Shown: in pieces, positions 55,401-63,900 of the stretch
Layout of the letters: the number at the start of each line of letters is the position of its first letter
Position numbering within the stretch: position 1 is the first letter of the stretch
DNA from: Rubrivivax sp. A210
GTDB lineage: Bacteria > Pseudomonadota > Gammaproteobacteria > Burkholderiales > Burkholderiaceae_C
Direction: 5' to 3'
Length of the DNA stretch: 64,000 nt
Assembly: GCF_904426505.1 (NCBI RefSeq)
Contig: NZ_CAJGBN010000008.1
Location: forward strand, 34,469-98,468
Translations under genes and position numbers: made by a program
Notes under the pieces: generated by a model
What the model saw: the letters and a program-made list of their open reading frames with translations, nothing else
Told to the model about the DNA's origin: nothing
Database searches by the model: none

Positions 55401-55948
55401 CCGATGAACTGCTGGCCCGCGAACAGAGCTGGGGCCAGCACACCCGGCCCGAGGACTACCTGGACAGCTTTGGCCGCTTCGTGCGCGAGCAGATCAACCA
55501 GTCGGCCGCCCTGGCCGTGGTGGTCAACGCGCCCAAGGATTTGACGCGCGACCAGCTGCGCGAGGTGCGCCTGCTGCTGGACGCCCATGGCTTCAGCGAG
55601 GCCAGGCTCAAGGCCGCCTGGCGCCACACCCGCCACGCCGACATCGCCGCCAGCATCATCGGCTACATCCGCCAGGCGGCGCTGGGCGAGGCGCTGCTGC
55701 CCTTCGAGCAGCGCGTGGCCCAGGCCATGCTGCGCATCTACGCCATGAAGCCCTGGACGCCGGTGCAGCGCAAGTGGCTGGACCGCCTGGCCCGGCAGCT
55801 CGTGCTGGAAGTGGTGATCGACCCCGCCTTCGTGAACCAGGCCTTTGAGCTAGACGGCGGCGCCCGGCGGCTGGACAAGCTGCTGGGCGGCGAACTGGCC
55901 CCCGTGATGCACGACCTGGCCGCCCACCTGTGGCCCAGCCAGGCCTGA
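52481..55948 (+). CDS. hsdR: Type I restriction endonuclease subunit R
   Basis: 1155 aa. The motor and nuclease of a type I restriction system: translocates DNA and cleaves far from the recognition site. Residues 1-125 resemble the DUF4145 domain found on a subset of HsdR; a coiled coil follows (~145-245). The nuclease has D301 and E315-x-K317 (VEAKR). Walker A is ATGTGKT (463-469), DEAH is 566-569, and SF2 motifs GLTATPARH and GRATRR are intact. ATG at 52481 is chosen since upstream codons lack protein-like composition. The next gene in the locus is a toxin-antitoxin pair, and hsdM and hsdS follow. No inactivating change is seen. Confidence 0.93.
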   Translation: MSTPGNFAFLAEHSPLLADLGATAERLFPFDPASCVLKLRLLAEAITQDIAARLGISLVQPTQAELLRAVDARLGMDAQVRQLFQLLRRTGNQAAHQADHGISYREGLGALKVAREIAVWYHRSFGGTPGFKPGPFVLPDDPSQKLLTLQQQIGQLNTRLQDAQAAQAAQVEMAALHSAQAEQERAMALQAQEEVAIYRVLAEEAGDRAARLQAQFDAQLEDIGRRANADDLARFSQRAAEAAKSVLLDEAGTRQLIDLQLIAAGWDADTVKISHARGARPERGRNKAIAEWPTQGQQAADYVLFAGLTPVAAVEAKRKNINVSGKIVQAERYARGLVVAEGMNPAWQVAGRDGPWPDGQGGLFQLPFVYSSNGRPFVKQLAELSGTWFRDARAPSHTARALAGFHSPQGLLDLLTRSREAAGQKLQQDSYGYLRLRDYQIKAIAAVEAALAEGRGTCLLAMATGTGKTRTIIGLMYRLLKAERFRRILFLVDRTALGAQAQDVFDEAPLEQNQPLSKIYNVAELGDMAAAAETRVQVATVQAMVRRVFGSDTPPPVDAYDCIIVDEAHRGYALDQQMTEGELALRDHAQYLSSYRRVLDYFDAVRVGLTATPARHTSEIFGKPVFTYSYREAVADDWLIDHEPPIRYQTLLSRHGIHFAKGETVEALNLATGELEAAELDDELDFQVESFNKRVINEDFNRVICEQLAEELDPFGEEKALIFCATDAHADMVKRLLDTAFKARYDEQYNEAAVRKITGASDKVDQLIRQFKNERLPSIAITVDLLSTGIDVPTICHLVFLRRVRSRILYEQMIGRATRRCDEIGKTVFKIYDPVDIYATLQAVNTMRPLVKDSNVTLEQLIDELNNPASFAAPGSAQGRTHAHEVLDQLNQKLMRVLRRAGHEAAKRPPLQARLDELEQQWGVHPAQLHRHLHGLGPQGAADYLRHSTRLLTQLVEVQALMGSAYRPILSTHADELLAREQSWGQHTRPEDYLDSFGRFVREQINQSAALAVVVNAPKDLTRDQLREVRLLLDAHGFSEARLKAAWRHTRHADIAASIIGYIRQAALGEALLPFEQRVAQAMLRIYAMKPWTPVQRKWLDRLARQLVLEVVIDPAFVNQAFELDGGARRLDKLLGGELAPVMHDLAAHLWPSQA

Positions 55949-55960
55949 ACGCCGCCTTGC

Positions 55961-55985
55961 AGTTGTACAATTGAAACGTACAACT
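55961..55985 (+). promoter_or_regulatory. Toxin-antitoxin promoter with overlapping inverted-repeat operator
   Basis: AGTTGTAC and GTACAACT form a perfect 8-bp inverted repeat with a 9-nt spacer, 13 nt after the hsdR stop and 17 nt before the antitoxin start. TACAAT (55966-55971) inside the left arm fits a -10 element. This is the usual layout of an autoregulated toxin-antitoxin promoter. Confidence 0.6.
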
Positions 55986-56002
55986 CAAAGCAAGGGCGGC
56001 CC

Positions 56003-56317
56003 ATGGACAGCATCCCCTACAGCGAAGTCCGCGCGCATCTGGCCGAAACGCTCAAGAAGCTGGAAGTGCGTGAAGAGCCGGTCTACATCAGCCGCCGGGG
56101 TGAACCGGCCGGGGTGTTGATGTCGGTGGCGCAGTACCAGCGGCTGCAGAGCAAGGCCGACGGCCCATTCGCGCGCTGGTTGGAGTGGCGTACCCAACAT
56201 GCCAAGGAGTTCGAGGCCTGGAAGGACGAGCCTGACCCTTGGGCCGATGTGCGAGACCGCACACCGCCTCGCCCGGTGACTTGGACGGACGACATTGCCG
56301 ACCCTGAAGAGCCCTGA
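56003..56317 (+). CDS. Phd/YefM-type antitoxin
   Basis: 104 aa. The N-terminal ~55 residues match Phd/YefM: IPYSEVRAHLAETLKKLEVR, then EPVYISRRGEPAGVLMSVAQ YQRL in the DNA-binding half. The C-terminal half is acidic and proline-rich, the usual toxin-wrapping region. It neutralises the adjacent PIN toxin and probably represses its own promoter at the inverted repeat just upstream. The start is ATG at 56003, and the toxin follows 2 bp after its stop. Confidence 0.88.
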   Translation: MDSIPYSEVRAHLAETLKKLEVREEPVYISRRGEPAGVLMSVAQYQRLQSKADGPFARWLEWRTQHAKEFEAWKDEPDPWADVRDRTPPRPVTWTDDIADPEEP

Positions 56318-56319
56318 GC

Positions 56320-56751
56320 ATGGCCGCTCACGACGGCCTGCTCTGGCTTCTGGACACCAACACCATTTCCGAATTGGGCCGCGCGCAGCCGTCTGCGCAA
56401 GTGGTGCAACGTTTCACCCACGAAGCCTCGGCGTGCGCGCTTGCGGCGGTCGTTTGGCATGAGCTTTGGTTTGGCGTCTTGCGCCTGCCCACGGGGCGCC
56501 GCCGTGACGGTTTGACCCACTTCGTGCGCAGCGTGGCGGGCGGCCTGCCCAAGCTGCCCTACACCGAAGCCACGGCGCGCAAGCATGCTGAACTGCGTGC
56601 GCAACTGGCTGCGAAGGGCCGCATCCTGCCCGAGCCCGACGCACACATTGCAGCCGTCGCCATCACCCACGGCCTGACCCTGGTCACCCGCAACACGCGC
56701 GACTTCAAAGGCCTGCCCGGCCTTCAACTGGCCAACTGGTTCCAGGACTGA
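56320..56751 (+). CDS. PIN-domain toxin (VapC-type)
   Basis: 143 aa. The PIN ribonuclease acidic residues are visible: D12 and E18 (LLDTNTISEL), E48 (VVWHELWFG), D107 (EPDAHIAAVA) and a late D128 in TRNTRDF. It probably cuts tRNA or mRNA when the antitoxin is lost. The start codon is 2 bp after the antitoxin stop, and hsdM starts 1 nt after its stop, so toxin and methylase are likely on one transcript. Confidence 0.88.
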   Translation: MAAHDGLLWLLDTNTISELGRAQPSAQVVQRFTHEASACALAAVVWHELWFGVLRLPTGRRRDGLTHFVRSVAGGLPKLPYTEATARKHAELRAQLAAKGRILPEPDAHIAAVAITHGLTLVTRNTRDFKGLPGLQLANWFQD

Positions 56752-56752
56752 G

Positions 56753-58210
56753 ATGACCCCCAACGACATCGTCCAGAAACTCTGGAACCTCTGCGACGTG
56801 CTGCGTGACGACGGCATCAACTACAGCGACTACGTGGCCGAGCTGGTGCTGCTGCTGTTCATCAAGATGGAGCACGAGAACCGGGCCAGCGGCATCCTGG
56901 CCGAGCACAAGCTGCCCGAGTACGCGCGCTGGTCCACGCTGTCGGCGCTGAGCGGGCTGAACCTGCTCAAGCACTACCGCGCCGCGCTGCTGCGCCTGAG
57001 CGAAAGCGAAGACCCGCTGATCGCCGCCATCTACGCCGACGCGCAGACCAGCCTGAAGGAAGCGCGCCACCTGGAACAGCTGATCAAGAGCCTGGACGGC
57101 ATCGACTGGTTCAGCGCCGCCAAGGACGGCCTGGGTGACCTGTACGAAGGCCTGCTGGAAAAGAACGCCAGCGAAACCAAGAGCGGCGCCGGCCAGTACT
57201 TCACGCCGCGCCCGCTGATCGACAGCATCATCGCGCGGGTCAAGCCGCTGCCCGGCGAAACCCTCCAGGACCCGGCCGCCGGCACGGCCGGCTTTTTGAT
57301 CGCCGCCGACACCTACATCAAGGCCCGCACCGACCAGCTCTATGACCTGGGCGAAAAGCAGCGCCGCTTCCAGCGCACCCGCGCCTACCTGGGCATGGAG
57401 CTGGTGACCGGCACGCGCCGCCTGGCGCTGATGAACTGCCTGCTGCACGGCATGGAAGGCGATGCCGAGGGCGTGGTACACCTGGGCAACACGCTGGGCA
57501 GCGCCGGCAGTGCACTGCCGAAGGCCGACGTCATTCTCAGCAACCCGCCCTTCGGCACGGCCAAGGGCGGCGGCGGCCCCACGCGCGACGACCTCACCTA
57601 CGCCACCAGCAACAAGCAACTGGCCTTTTTGCAGCACATCGTGCGCCACCTGAAGGACGGCGGCCGCGCCGCGGTGGTGCTGCCCGACAACGTGCTGTTC
57701 GAGGCCGGCGTGGGCGCCGACATCCGGCGCGACCTGATGGACAAGTGCAATCTGCACACCATCCTGCGCCTGCCCACCGGCATCTTCTACGCCCAGGGCG
57801 TGAAGACCAATGTGCTGTTCTTCCAGAAGCTGAGCGAGGCCGCCACCGGCAGCACGAAGGAAGTGTGGGTCTACGACCTGCGCGCCAACATGCCGAAGTT
57901 CGGCAAGCGCACGCCGCTGACGCGCGAGCATTTCAGCGCCTTCGAGGCGGCCTATGGCGACGATGCCAACGGCCGCAGTGCACGCACCGACGAAGGCGAG
58001 GGCGGGCGCTTCCGCTGCTTCAGCCGCGAGGCGGTGAAGGCGCGCGGCGACAGCCTGGACATCAGCTGGCTGAAGGACGACAGCGCGGAGGACGCGGCGG
58101 ACTTGCCGGAGCCGGCGGTGTTGGCGCGGGAGGCGGTGGAGGAGTTGAACGGGGCGTTGGCGGAATTGGAGGCGATCCTGGCCGAATTGGGCGAGGAAGC
58201 GGTGTCGTGA
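56753..58210 (+). CDS. hsdM: Type I restriction-modification methyltransferase subunit M
   Basis: 485 aa. N6-adenine methyltransferase of the hsd system. S-adenosylmethionine motif DPAAGTAGF (173-181) and catalytic NPPF (264-267) are intact; the N-terminal HsdM helical domain is also present (WNLCDVLRDDGINYSDYVAE). It begins directly after the PIN toxin and its stop overlaps the hsdS GTG start. Confidence 0.94.
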   Translation: MTPNDIVQKLWNLCDVLRDDGINYSDYVAELVLLLFIKMEHENRASGILAEHKLPEYARWSTLSALSGLNLLKHYRAALLRLSESEDPLIAAIYADAQTSLKEARHLEQLIKSLDGIDWFSAAKDGLGDLYEGLLEKNASETKSGAGQYFTPRPLIDSIIARVKPLPGETLQDPAAGTAGFLIAADTYIKARTDQLYDLGEKQRRFQRTRAYLGMELVTGTRRLALMNCLLHGMEGDAEGVVHLGNTLGSAGSALPKADVILSNPPFGTAKGGGGPTRDDLTYATSNKQLAFLQHIVRHLKDGGRAAVVLPDNVLFEAGVGADIRRDLMDKCNLHTILRLPTGIFYAQGVKTNVLFFQKLSEAATGSTKEVWVYDLRANMPKFGKRTPLTREHFSAFEAAYGDDANGRSARTDEGEGGRFRCFSREAVKARGDSLDISWLKDDSAEDAADLPEPAVLAREAVEELNGALAELEAILAELGEEAVS

Positions 58211-59601
58211 GCGACTGGCCAGAGAGTTGGGTTCCGGCCACGGGCAACACTGTTTTTGAACTGGTGACCAGCGGGTCGCGCGGTTGGGCCAAACACTACG
58301 CTGAGTCCGGTGCAGCGTTCATCCGCGTCGGCAACCTCGATCACGACACGATCCGACTGGACCTCCGCGACATCCAGCGCGTGGTACCTCCAGCCGGCGC
58401 CGAGGGTGAGCGGACCCGCCTGAAGGCGAATGACTTGCTGGTCTCGATCACCGCCGAAGTGGGCATGGTGGGGCTCGTTCCGGAGGGACTGGGCGAGGCC
58501 TATATCAACCAGCACATTGCGTTGGCCCGTTCACTGCCTGGTGTCGATCAGCGGTTCATCGCTTGGTACCTGGCCTCCGAAGCCGATGGAAAACGTCGGC
58601 TTCGCGAAGTCAGCCGTGGTGGAACGAAGTCGGGCCTGGGTCTGGACGATATTCGCAATGTCAGCGTCCCACTTGCTCCGCTGGCAGAGCAGCAACGCAT
58701 CGCCGACAAACTCGACACCGTGCTCGCCCGCGTGGACTTCTGCCGCGACCGCCTGGCCCGTGTCGCCCCGCTACTCAAACGCTTCCGCCAATCCGTCCTC
58801 GCCGCCGCTACGTCGGGGCGGTTGACTTTGGACTTTCGGATTCACGGAGGCGATGACTGGACTCAGGCATCGCCGCGGGAGCTCAAAACGCACTGCGAAC
58901 TGGATGTCGGATACGCATTCAGGAGCGCCGAGTTCGAAGACGAAGGCGTAAGACTTCTACGCGGCGACAACATTGAACCGGGCCGTTGTAGATGGATCGA
59001 CGCAAAGTGCTTCCCAGCCGAGAAGCTTGCTGAGCTCGCGCACTTTATGCTGCGTGAGGGTGATGTCGTGCTGGCAATGGATCGCCCGATCATCAGCACC
59101 GGTCTCAAGCTCGCGCGGGTCAGAGCATCGGACCTGCCTGCGGTACTGGTGCAACGAGTCTGCCGCTTTCGACCGATACCTCAGCTGCATTCGGCATTCC
59201 TCTACTTGGTGCTTCAAAGTTCGGCGTTCATTGAACACCTGAGCAGCAAGCAAAACGGCTCGAGCATCCCGCACATCAGTGGTGGTCAGATTCTCAGCTT
59301 CGCTTTTGTGGTGCCGCCACTTGAAGAGCAAACCGAAATCGTCCGCCGCGTCGAAACCCTCTTCGCCTTCGCCGACCGCCTGCAAGCCCGCCTCACCCAG
59401 GCCCAGACCGCCGTGGACCGCCTGACGCCGTCGTTGCTGAGCAAGGCCTTCCGCGGCGAACTGGTGCCGCAAGACCCGGCCGACGAACCCGCCGCCGAAC
59501 TGCTGGCCCGGCTGGCCCGGGCTGCGGCCGACAATGGCGGGCCCACCCGCCCGGGCCCGCGCCGCGGGCGCCGGCCCGCCGCTGTGCAGGACACGCCATG
59601 A
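58207..59601 (+). CDS. hsdS: Type I restriction specificity subunit S
   Basis: 464 aa, starting at GTG (58207) in a GTGA overlap with hsdM. Two target-recognition domains (roughly residues 1-145 and 215-390) alternate with conserved coiled-coil spacers; the repeated spacer motifs LAPLAEQQRIADKLDTVLAR and VPPLEEQTEIVRRVETLFAF are both seen. The two TRDs decide the bipartite DNA site, which cannot be read from sequence. The second TRD region (about 58850-59330) is visibly less GC-rich than its neighbours. Its stop overlaps the truncated ATPase gene. Confidence 0.9.
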   Translation: MSDWPESWVPATGNTVFELVTSGSRGWAKHYAESGAAFIRVGNLDHDTIRLDLRDIQRVVPPAGAEGERTRLKANDLLVSITAEVGMVGLVPEGLGEAYINQHIALARSLPGVDQRFIAWYLASEADGKRRLREVSRGGTKSGLGLDDIRNVSVPLAPLAEQQRIADKLDTVLARVDFCRDRLARVAPLLKRFRQSVLAAATSGRLTLDFRIHGGDDWTQASPRELKTHCELDVGYAFRSAEFEDEGVRLLRGDNIEPGRCRWIDAKCFPAEKLAELAHFMLREGDVVLAMDRPIISTGLKLARVRASDLPAVLVQRVCRFRPIPQLHSAFLYLVLQSSAFIEHLSSKQNGSSIPHISGGQILSFAFVVPPLEEQTEIVRRVETLFAFADRLQARLTQAQTAVDRLTPSLLSKAFRGELVPQDPADEPAAELLARLARAAADNGGPTRPGPRRGRRPAAVQDTP

Positions 59602-59681
59602 AGATCGAATCCATCCGCCTGAAGAGCTTCAAGGCTTTGCAGGCCGAGCTGCTGGCATTGCCGGGTGGCGGGCCGGTGTGA
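59598..59681 (+). pseudogene. Remnant of an AAA ATPase gene, first 27 codons
   Basis: The frame starting ATG 59598 reads MKIESIRLKSFKALQAELLA and stops after 27 codons. That opening is the N-terminus of the AAA ATPases (SMC/RecF-like, MKIxxIxLxNFKxF) that often follow hsdS. It overlaps the hsdS stop by ATGA, exactly as an intact downstream gene would, but the rest of the ATPase is absent; after about codon 20 the sequence no longer looks like the family. The locus therefore seems to have lost its last gene(s). Confidence 0.65.
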
Positions 59682-59832
59682 TGCGCGTCCAATGGGTTCA
59701 AACCGCGGCCAGCAGCCCCGCCGGCAGTGGATGGTCACCCGCTCCATGCCGATAACCACCCCCCTGGTGGCCCTTTCGCCGCGGGGAAGCCTTTGATCCT
59801 GCTGCCTTGCGAAGGACGCGCCGCCCTGGCGC

Positions 59833-60537
59833 CTAGGCGGGCTGGCCCATGCGGCGGCGGCGCGCCAGCAGCAGGCCCGCGCCGGCCAGCATCAGCAGCG
59901 TCGCATGCGGCTCGGGCACCGGGGCCGACACCAGCGTCAGATCGGCGGCGGTGACGAGGGCATCGTCGGCATAGCGCATGGGAAACAGGCCGCCGTGCGA
60001 TGACAGCCAGTTGAACAGTTCCGCCGGGTTCATGCCCACCTGGGAGACCAGGCTGGTGACGATGCTGCCGCTGTTGTAGTTGCCGGCCACGCCGTTGATG
60101 AAGCTGGGCAAGGTCCAGGCCGGGAACAGCCCGGTCACGCCGTCGGAAGGCAAGGCCACATCGGTGCTGGGCCCCACGCCGTTGATGAAGAACTGCGTGT
60201 TCAGCGTCAGCCGCAGCCGCGCCTCCACCAGGCCGCCGGTGGCCATGAAGGCGGCGTAGCCGGGATCGGCCGTGAAGTCGAAGGCCCAGCGCGTGGTCTC
60301 GTCCACGCCGTCGCCGGTGACATGGCCCGGGCCGGCGGCAGGGTTGGCGCCTATCGTGAAATCGCCATTGACCAGGTCTTGCGTCAACGCCACCGGGCCG
60401 GGCTGGCTGCTCGCCGCGGTGGCCGTGGCGCTGATGGTGATGGCGTGGGCCGGCGCGGCTGCGCACAGCAAGCCTGCCAGCACGGTGATGGCCGGGGTGA
60501 TGGCCGGAGTGATGTGCTTGAAGAATCGGGCTTTCAT
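59833..60537 (-). CDS. PEP-CTERM sorting domain protein
   Basis: 234 aa. Signal peptide at the N-terminus (ITVLAGLLCAAAPAHA) and a C-terminal PEP-CTERM signal: VPEPHATLLMLAGAGLLLA, then RRRR. These are recognised by exosortase (EpsH/XrtA-type) for anchoring or release at the cell surface, usually with an exopolysaccharide system. The middle ~180 residues are unrecognised. AGGAG lies 7 nt before the ATG at 60537. Last gene of a minus-strand group after the SARP-type regulator and a small hypothetical protein. Confidence 0.85.
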   Translation of the reverse strand: MKARFFKHITPAITPAITVLAGLLCAAAPAHAITISATATAASSQPGPVALTQDLVNGDFTIGANPAAGPGHVTGDGVDETTRWAFDFTADPGYAAFMATGGLVEARLRLTLNTQFFINGVGPSTDVALPSDGVTGLFPAWTLPSFINGVAGNYNSGSIVTSLVSQVGMNPAELFNWLSSHGGLFPMRYADDALVTAADLTLVSAPVPEPHATLLMLAGAGLLLARRRRMGQPA

Positions 60538-60571
60538 GGGGGCGCTCCTGTCGTGGTGGTGAAAGAGGGGG

Positions 60572-60787
60572 TCAGCGCAGGCCCGGCGGTTCGCCGCGGG
60601 GCGCGTCAATGCGGTCCAGCCGCGCGATGTAGCCGATCAGCGCCGGCAGCGTGGCAAAGCGCAGCGGCGGTGCGCCGGGCGCGGCAGACAGCTCGGCCGA
60701 CCATTGCGAAAGCGGCCCCGTGCGCCGCAGCCGCAGGTGCAGTTGCAGCGTGAGTTGCAGTTCGGGTTCGGCGGGCTCGGTGACCAT
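60572..60787 (-). CDS. Small hypothetical protein
   Basis: 71 aa, no family recognised. It begins MVTEPAEPELQLTLQLHLRL and ends with APRGEPPGLR. No signal, transmembrane segment or motif is seen. It sits between the SARP-type regulator and the PEP-CTERM gene, all on the minus strand, and ends 34 bp before the PEP-CTERM start. It could be a real small protein or spurious; codon usage is like its neighbours. Confidence 0.45.
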   Translation of the reverse strand: MVTEPAEPELQLTLQLHLRLRRTGPLSQWSAELSAAPGAPPLRFATLPALIGYIARLDRIDAPRGEPPGLR

Positions 60788-60872
60788 GGGGCCACTGTGC
60801 CGGCAGGGCGTTGCGAATGCGTTGCAAGCCTCGGCCGGGCGCGCGGGCCGGGCCTGGCGCAGCCTGCCGCCG

Positions 60873-60899
60873 GCCCTTGCGGGCCTTGCGGCCCTTGCG
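60873..60899. repeat. Three tandem 9-bp repeats
   Basis: GCCCTTGCG, GGCCTTGCG and GCCCTTGCG follow one another without spacers, 6 bp past the stop of the SARP-type regulator. May be a polymorphic short tandem repeat or part of a transcription end. Confidence 0.7.
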
Positions 60900-60905
60900 G
60901 CGGGC

Positions 60906-63900
60906 TCAGGGCAAGGCGGGCTGCCAGCGGCGCTCGAAGCCTTGTTGCAGTGCCGGCCAGGCCTGCAGCCGGGGGGCCAGGCGCGCGACATCGGCCCGCT
61001 GCTCCTCGCGCAGGCGCGCTGCCAACGCCCCACCCGCGCCAGCTGCGCCGGCCAGGCGCTCGCGGCGCAGCAGCAGCCGGGTCAGGGCGGGCGTGGCCGG
61101 GCTGGACAGTGCCGCGTCGGCGGCGGCCAGGGCCGCCGCCGGAATGGGGCCCAGGCCGCGTGTGGCCGCCAGCCAGGCCGCACACACCAAGGCCCAGGTG
61201 TGGGCATGGGGCACGCCGCCCAGGCAGGGCGCCAGGGCTTGCAGGGCCGCGGCCGGCTGCGCCTCGCACAGGGCGATCTGCGCCTGCGCCAGGGCCACGC
61301 CCTGGCGATCGATGGGCTGGGTCACGCTGGACGGCGGGCCGATGAGCGCGAAGTGCCGGCGCGCCAGCGCGGCCTGGCCGCGCTGCGTGGCATTGAGCAC
61401 GAGGTTGAAGGCCAGCTTGACGGTGTACTGGGCCACGCCGGCAAGCTCGCGCGCCAGCACGCTGCTGATCAGGCGGTCGGCGCCGGCCTCGTCGCCGACC
61501 AGGGTGTACAGGTCCAGCACCATCGACACCAGGTCGGCCAGGAGCGCCGGCTCGTCCACCCCGCACGCCAAGGCAAAAAGGCGCTCGGCTTCGTCGCGCG
61601 CCGCGCCCAGTTCACCCAGGAAGCACAGCGCCTGCGACGCCATCGCGCCTATGCCCACCTCGTTGCCCAGGCGCGAGAAGTGCGGCGCCAGCGCCACCGA
61701 TTCCCGCGCACGCTGCAGCGCGCGTGCGGCCTGGCCCTGGTGCAGATCCATGTCGGCCAGGCCGTGCAGGGCCTCGCGCTGCTGATCCACCAGGCGCAGT
61801 TCGCGCGCCTGCGTCAGCGCGGTCTGGAAGGCAGCCTGGGCGCCTTCGAGGTCACCGCACAGGCCGCGCATGGCGCCGATGTTGCAGTGCGCCTTGGCCA
61901 CCAGGTGGCGCGCGCCCAGCGCTTCGGCCAGAGGCAGCAAGGCCTGGGCCTCCCGCAGCGCGGCCGGCCCGTCACCGCGCATGTAGTGGTTGAACATGAG
62001 CTGGTGGCGCAGCCGCAGTTGCTGCATGGGGTCCAGCTCGGGGCTGCCGGCGAAGCGGTTCAGGGCCTCGCGCGCCAGCTGCGCGGCCTCGTCGGTGCGG
62101 CCCAGCGACGACAGCGCCAGGCTGCGCACCTCCATCGCCCGCGCCTGGTCCAGCGCCGGCAGCGCCGGCTGCGCGAGGCAGGCGTCCACGCGTTGCAGCG
62201 CCTCGGCCGCGCGGTGGCTGATGCTGCAGATGGACGCCGCCTCCAGCGCCGCCTTCAGCGCCACGCCCGGCTGCGCCTGCTGACCCGCTTGCCGGGCCAG
62301 CGCGTCGAAATCGGCCACCGCCGCGGCCAGCGCCGCCGCGTCGCCCCGGCCGCGCTGCACCGGCCAGCGCCTTTGCAGCACGCGGCCGTGCTCGGCCAGC
62401 GTGGGGCCGTCGTCCAGCGCGGCCTGCCAGTGCGCCAGCGCGGCCTCGTGGCTGCTCAGCCGTGCCGCAGCCTCGGCCGCGTCGATGCGGTAGGCCACCG
62501 CGCGCCGGGGCTCGCCGCCGGCCTCCCAATGTTGCGCCACCTGGGCCGGCGGCAGCCTGGCGGCCTGGGCGCCCAGCGCCAGGCGGCGGTGGACGAGGCG
62601 GCGGCGCTCGGCGCCGAGGTGGCTGTCCAGCGCCACCTGCACCAGGTCGTGCGCGAAGGCGTAGCCGCTGTCGCGCTCGCGCAGCAGTTGCGCGGCCACC
62701 GCGTCCTCGATGGCGCCGAGCGCCTCCACTTCGCTGAGCGCGCAGGCGCCCGCCAGCAGCGCGGGCGCGAAGGGCTCCGAGGCCAGTGCCGCGGCTTCCA
62801 GCAGGCGCTGCGCGGCTTCGGGCAGGCGCTGCACGCGCGCCAGCACGGCTTCGCGCACGCTGGCGGGCACGGGCAGCTCGGCGTAGTCGCGCGTGCCGTC
62901 GTCGAAGGGGGTTTGCCAGACACCACGGCTGTCCACGCTGAGCAATTGCAGGCCTTGCCAGTGGCGCAGCGTTTCGACCACGAAGAAGGGGTTGCCGCCG
63001 GTGGCGCCTTCCAGGTGCCGGGCAAAGCGGAGCGGGTCAGCGGCGCCCGATATACGGCGCACGAGGTCGTGGACCTGCGCGCTGCCCAGGGCCGGCAGGC
63101 GCAGGTGCAAGGCGCCGCCATCCACCAGCGCCTGGCGCGCCGCCAGTGCGGCGGCGTCGAGCTCGGGGCGCAGGGTCAGCAGTTCACGCGCGCCGGGCGT
63201 GCGGGCGGGGCCGGATTCGGCACGGCGTTCGGCCACCAGGCTCAGCACGGCGCGGCTGGCGGCGTCGCACCAGTGCCAGTCATCGACGATCACGGTGTCG
63301 AAGCTGTCTTGCGCCAGCGCCAGCCAGGCCGCGGCGCAGGCTTCCATCACCAGGCGCTGCTGGTCGGGCGCCTGCAGGCTGGCGCGCGCCGCGGGGCGCG
63401 GGTCCAGCTCGGGCAGCAGCAAGGCCAGCGTGTCCAGCGCCCAGCCGGCGATGCCGGCGTCGGCCAGGTTGGCGCGGCTCAGCCTGGCCCCGGCCAGGCG
63501 GCGCAGCAGCCGCGCGAACGAAGCGTAGGGCAGGCCGGCGTCGCTGCGCCGGCACTGCGCCAGCGCATAGGGGCCCTGGGCGGCGGCGAAGTCGCGCGCC
63601 AGGCGGCTTTTGCCGATGCCGGCCACGCCTTCCAGCAGCAGCGTGCGGCCTTGCTGCCAGGCGGTTTGCAGCGCGGCGAGCTCGCCGTCACGGCCCACCA
63701 GCGGCAGCTCGGTCGGCCAGCGCGTGACGCTGGCGGTGATGGCGAGGGCCGCGGGCGCTGCGGCCGGCGCCCGCAGGCCGTCGGCCAGCGCCGTGGTCTC
63801 GGCCATCGGGGCCAGGCCGAGTTCGGCCGCCAGCAGCGCGCGGCAGCGCTCGTACTGCGCCAGCGCGGCTTCGCGGCGGCCCGCGGCCGCATGCAGGCGC

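Noticed and set aside
52160..59832. Second att copy of the tRNA-Val 3' end at the right end of the hsd locus
   Set aside because: No repeat of the T-arm and acceptor sequence was found near 59600-59830, so an integrase-type att duplication is not supported in this window.
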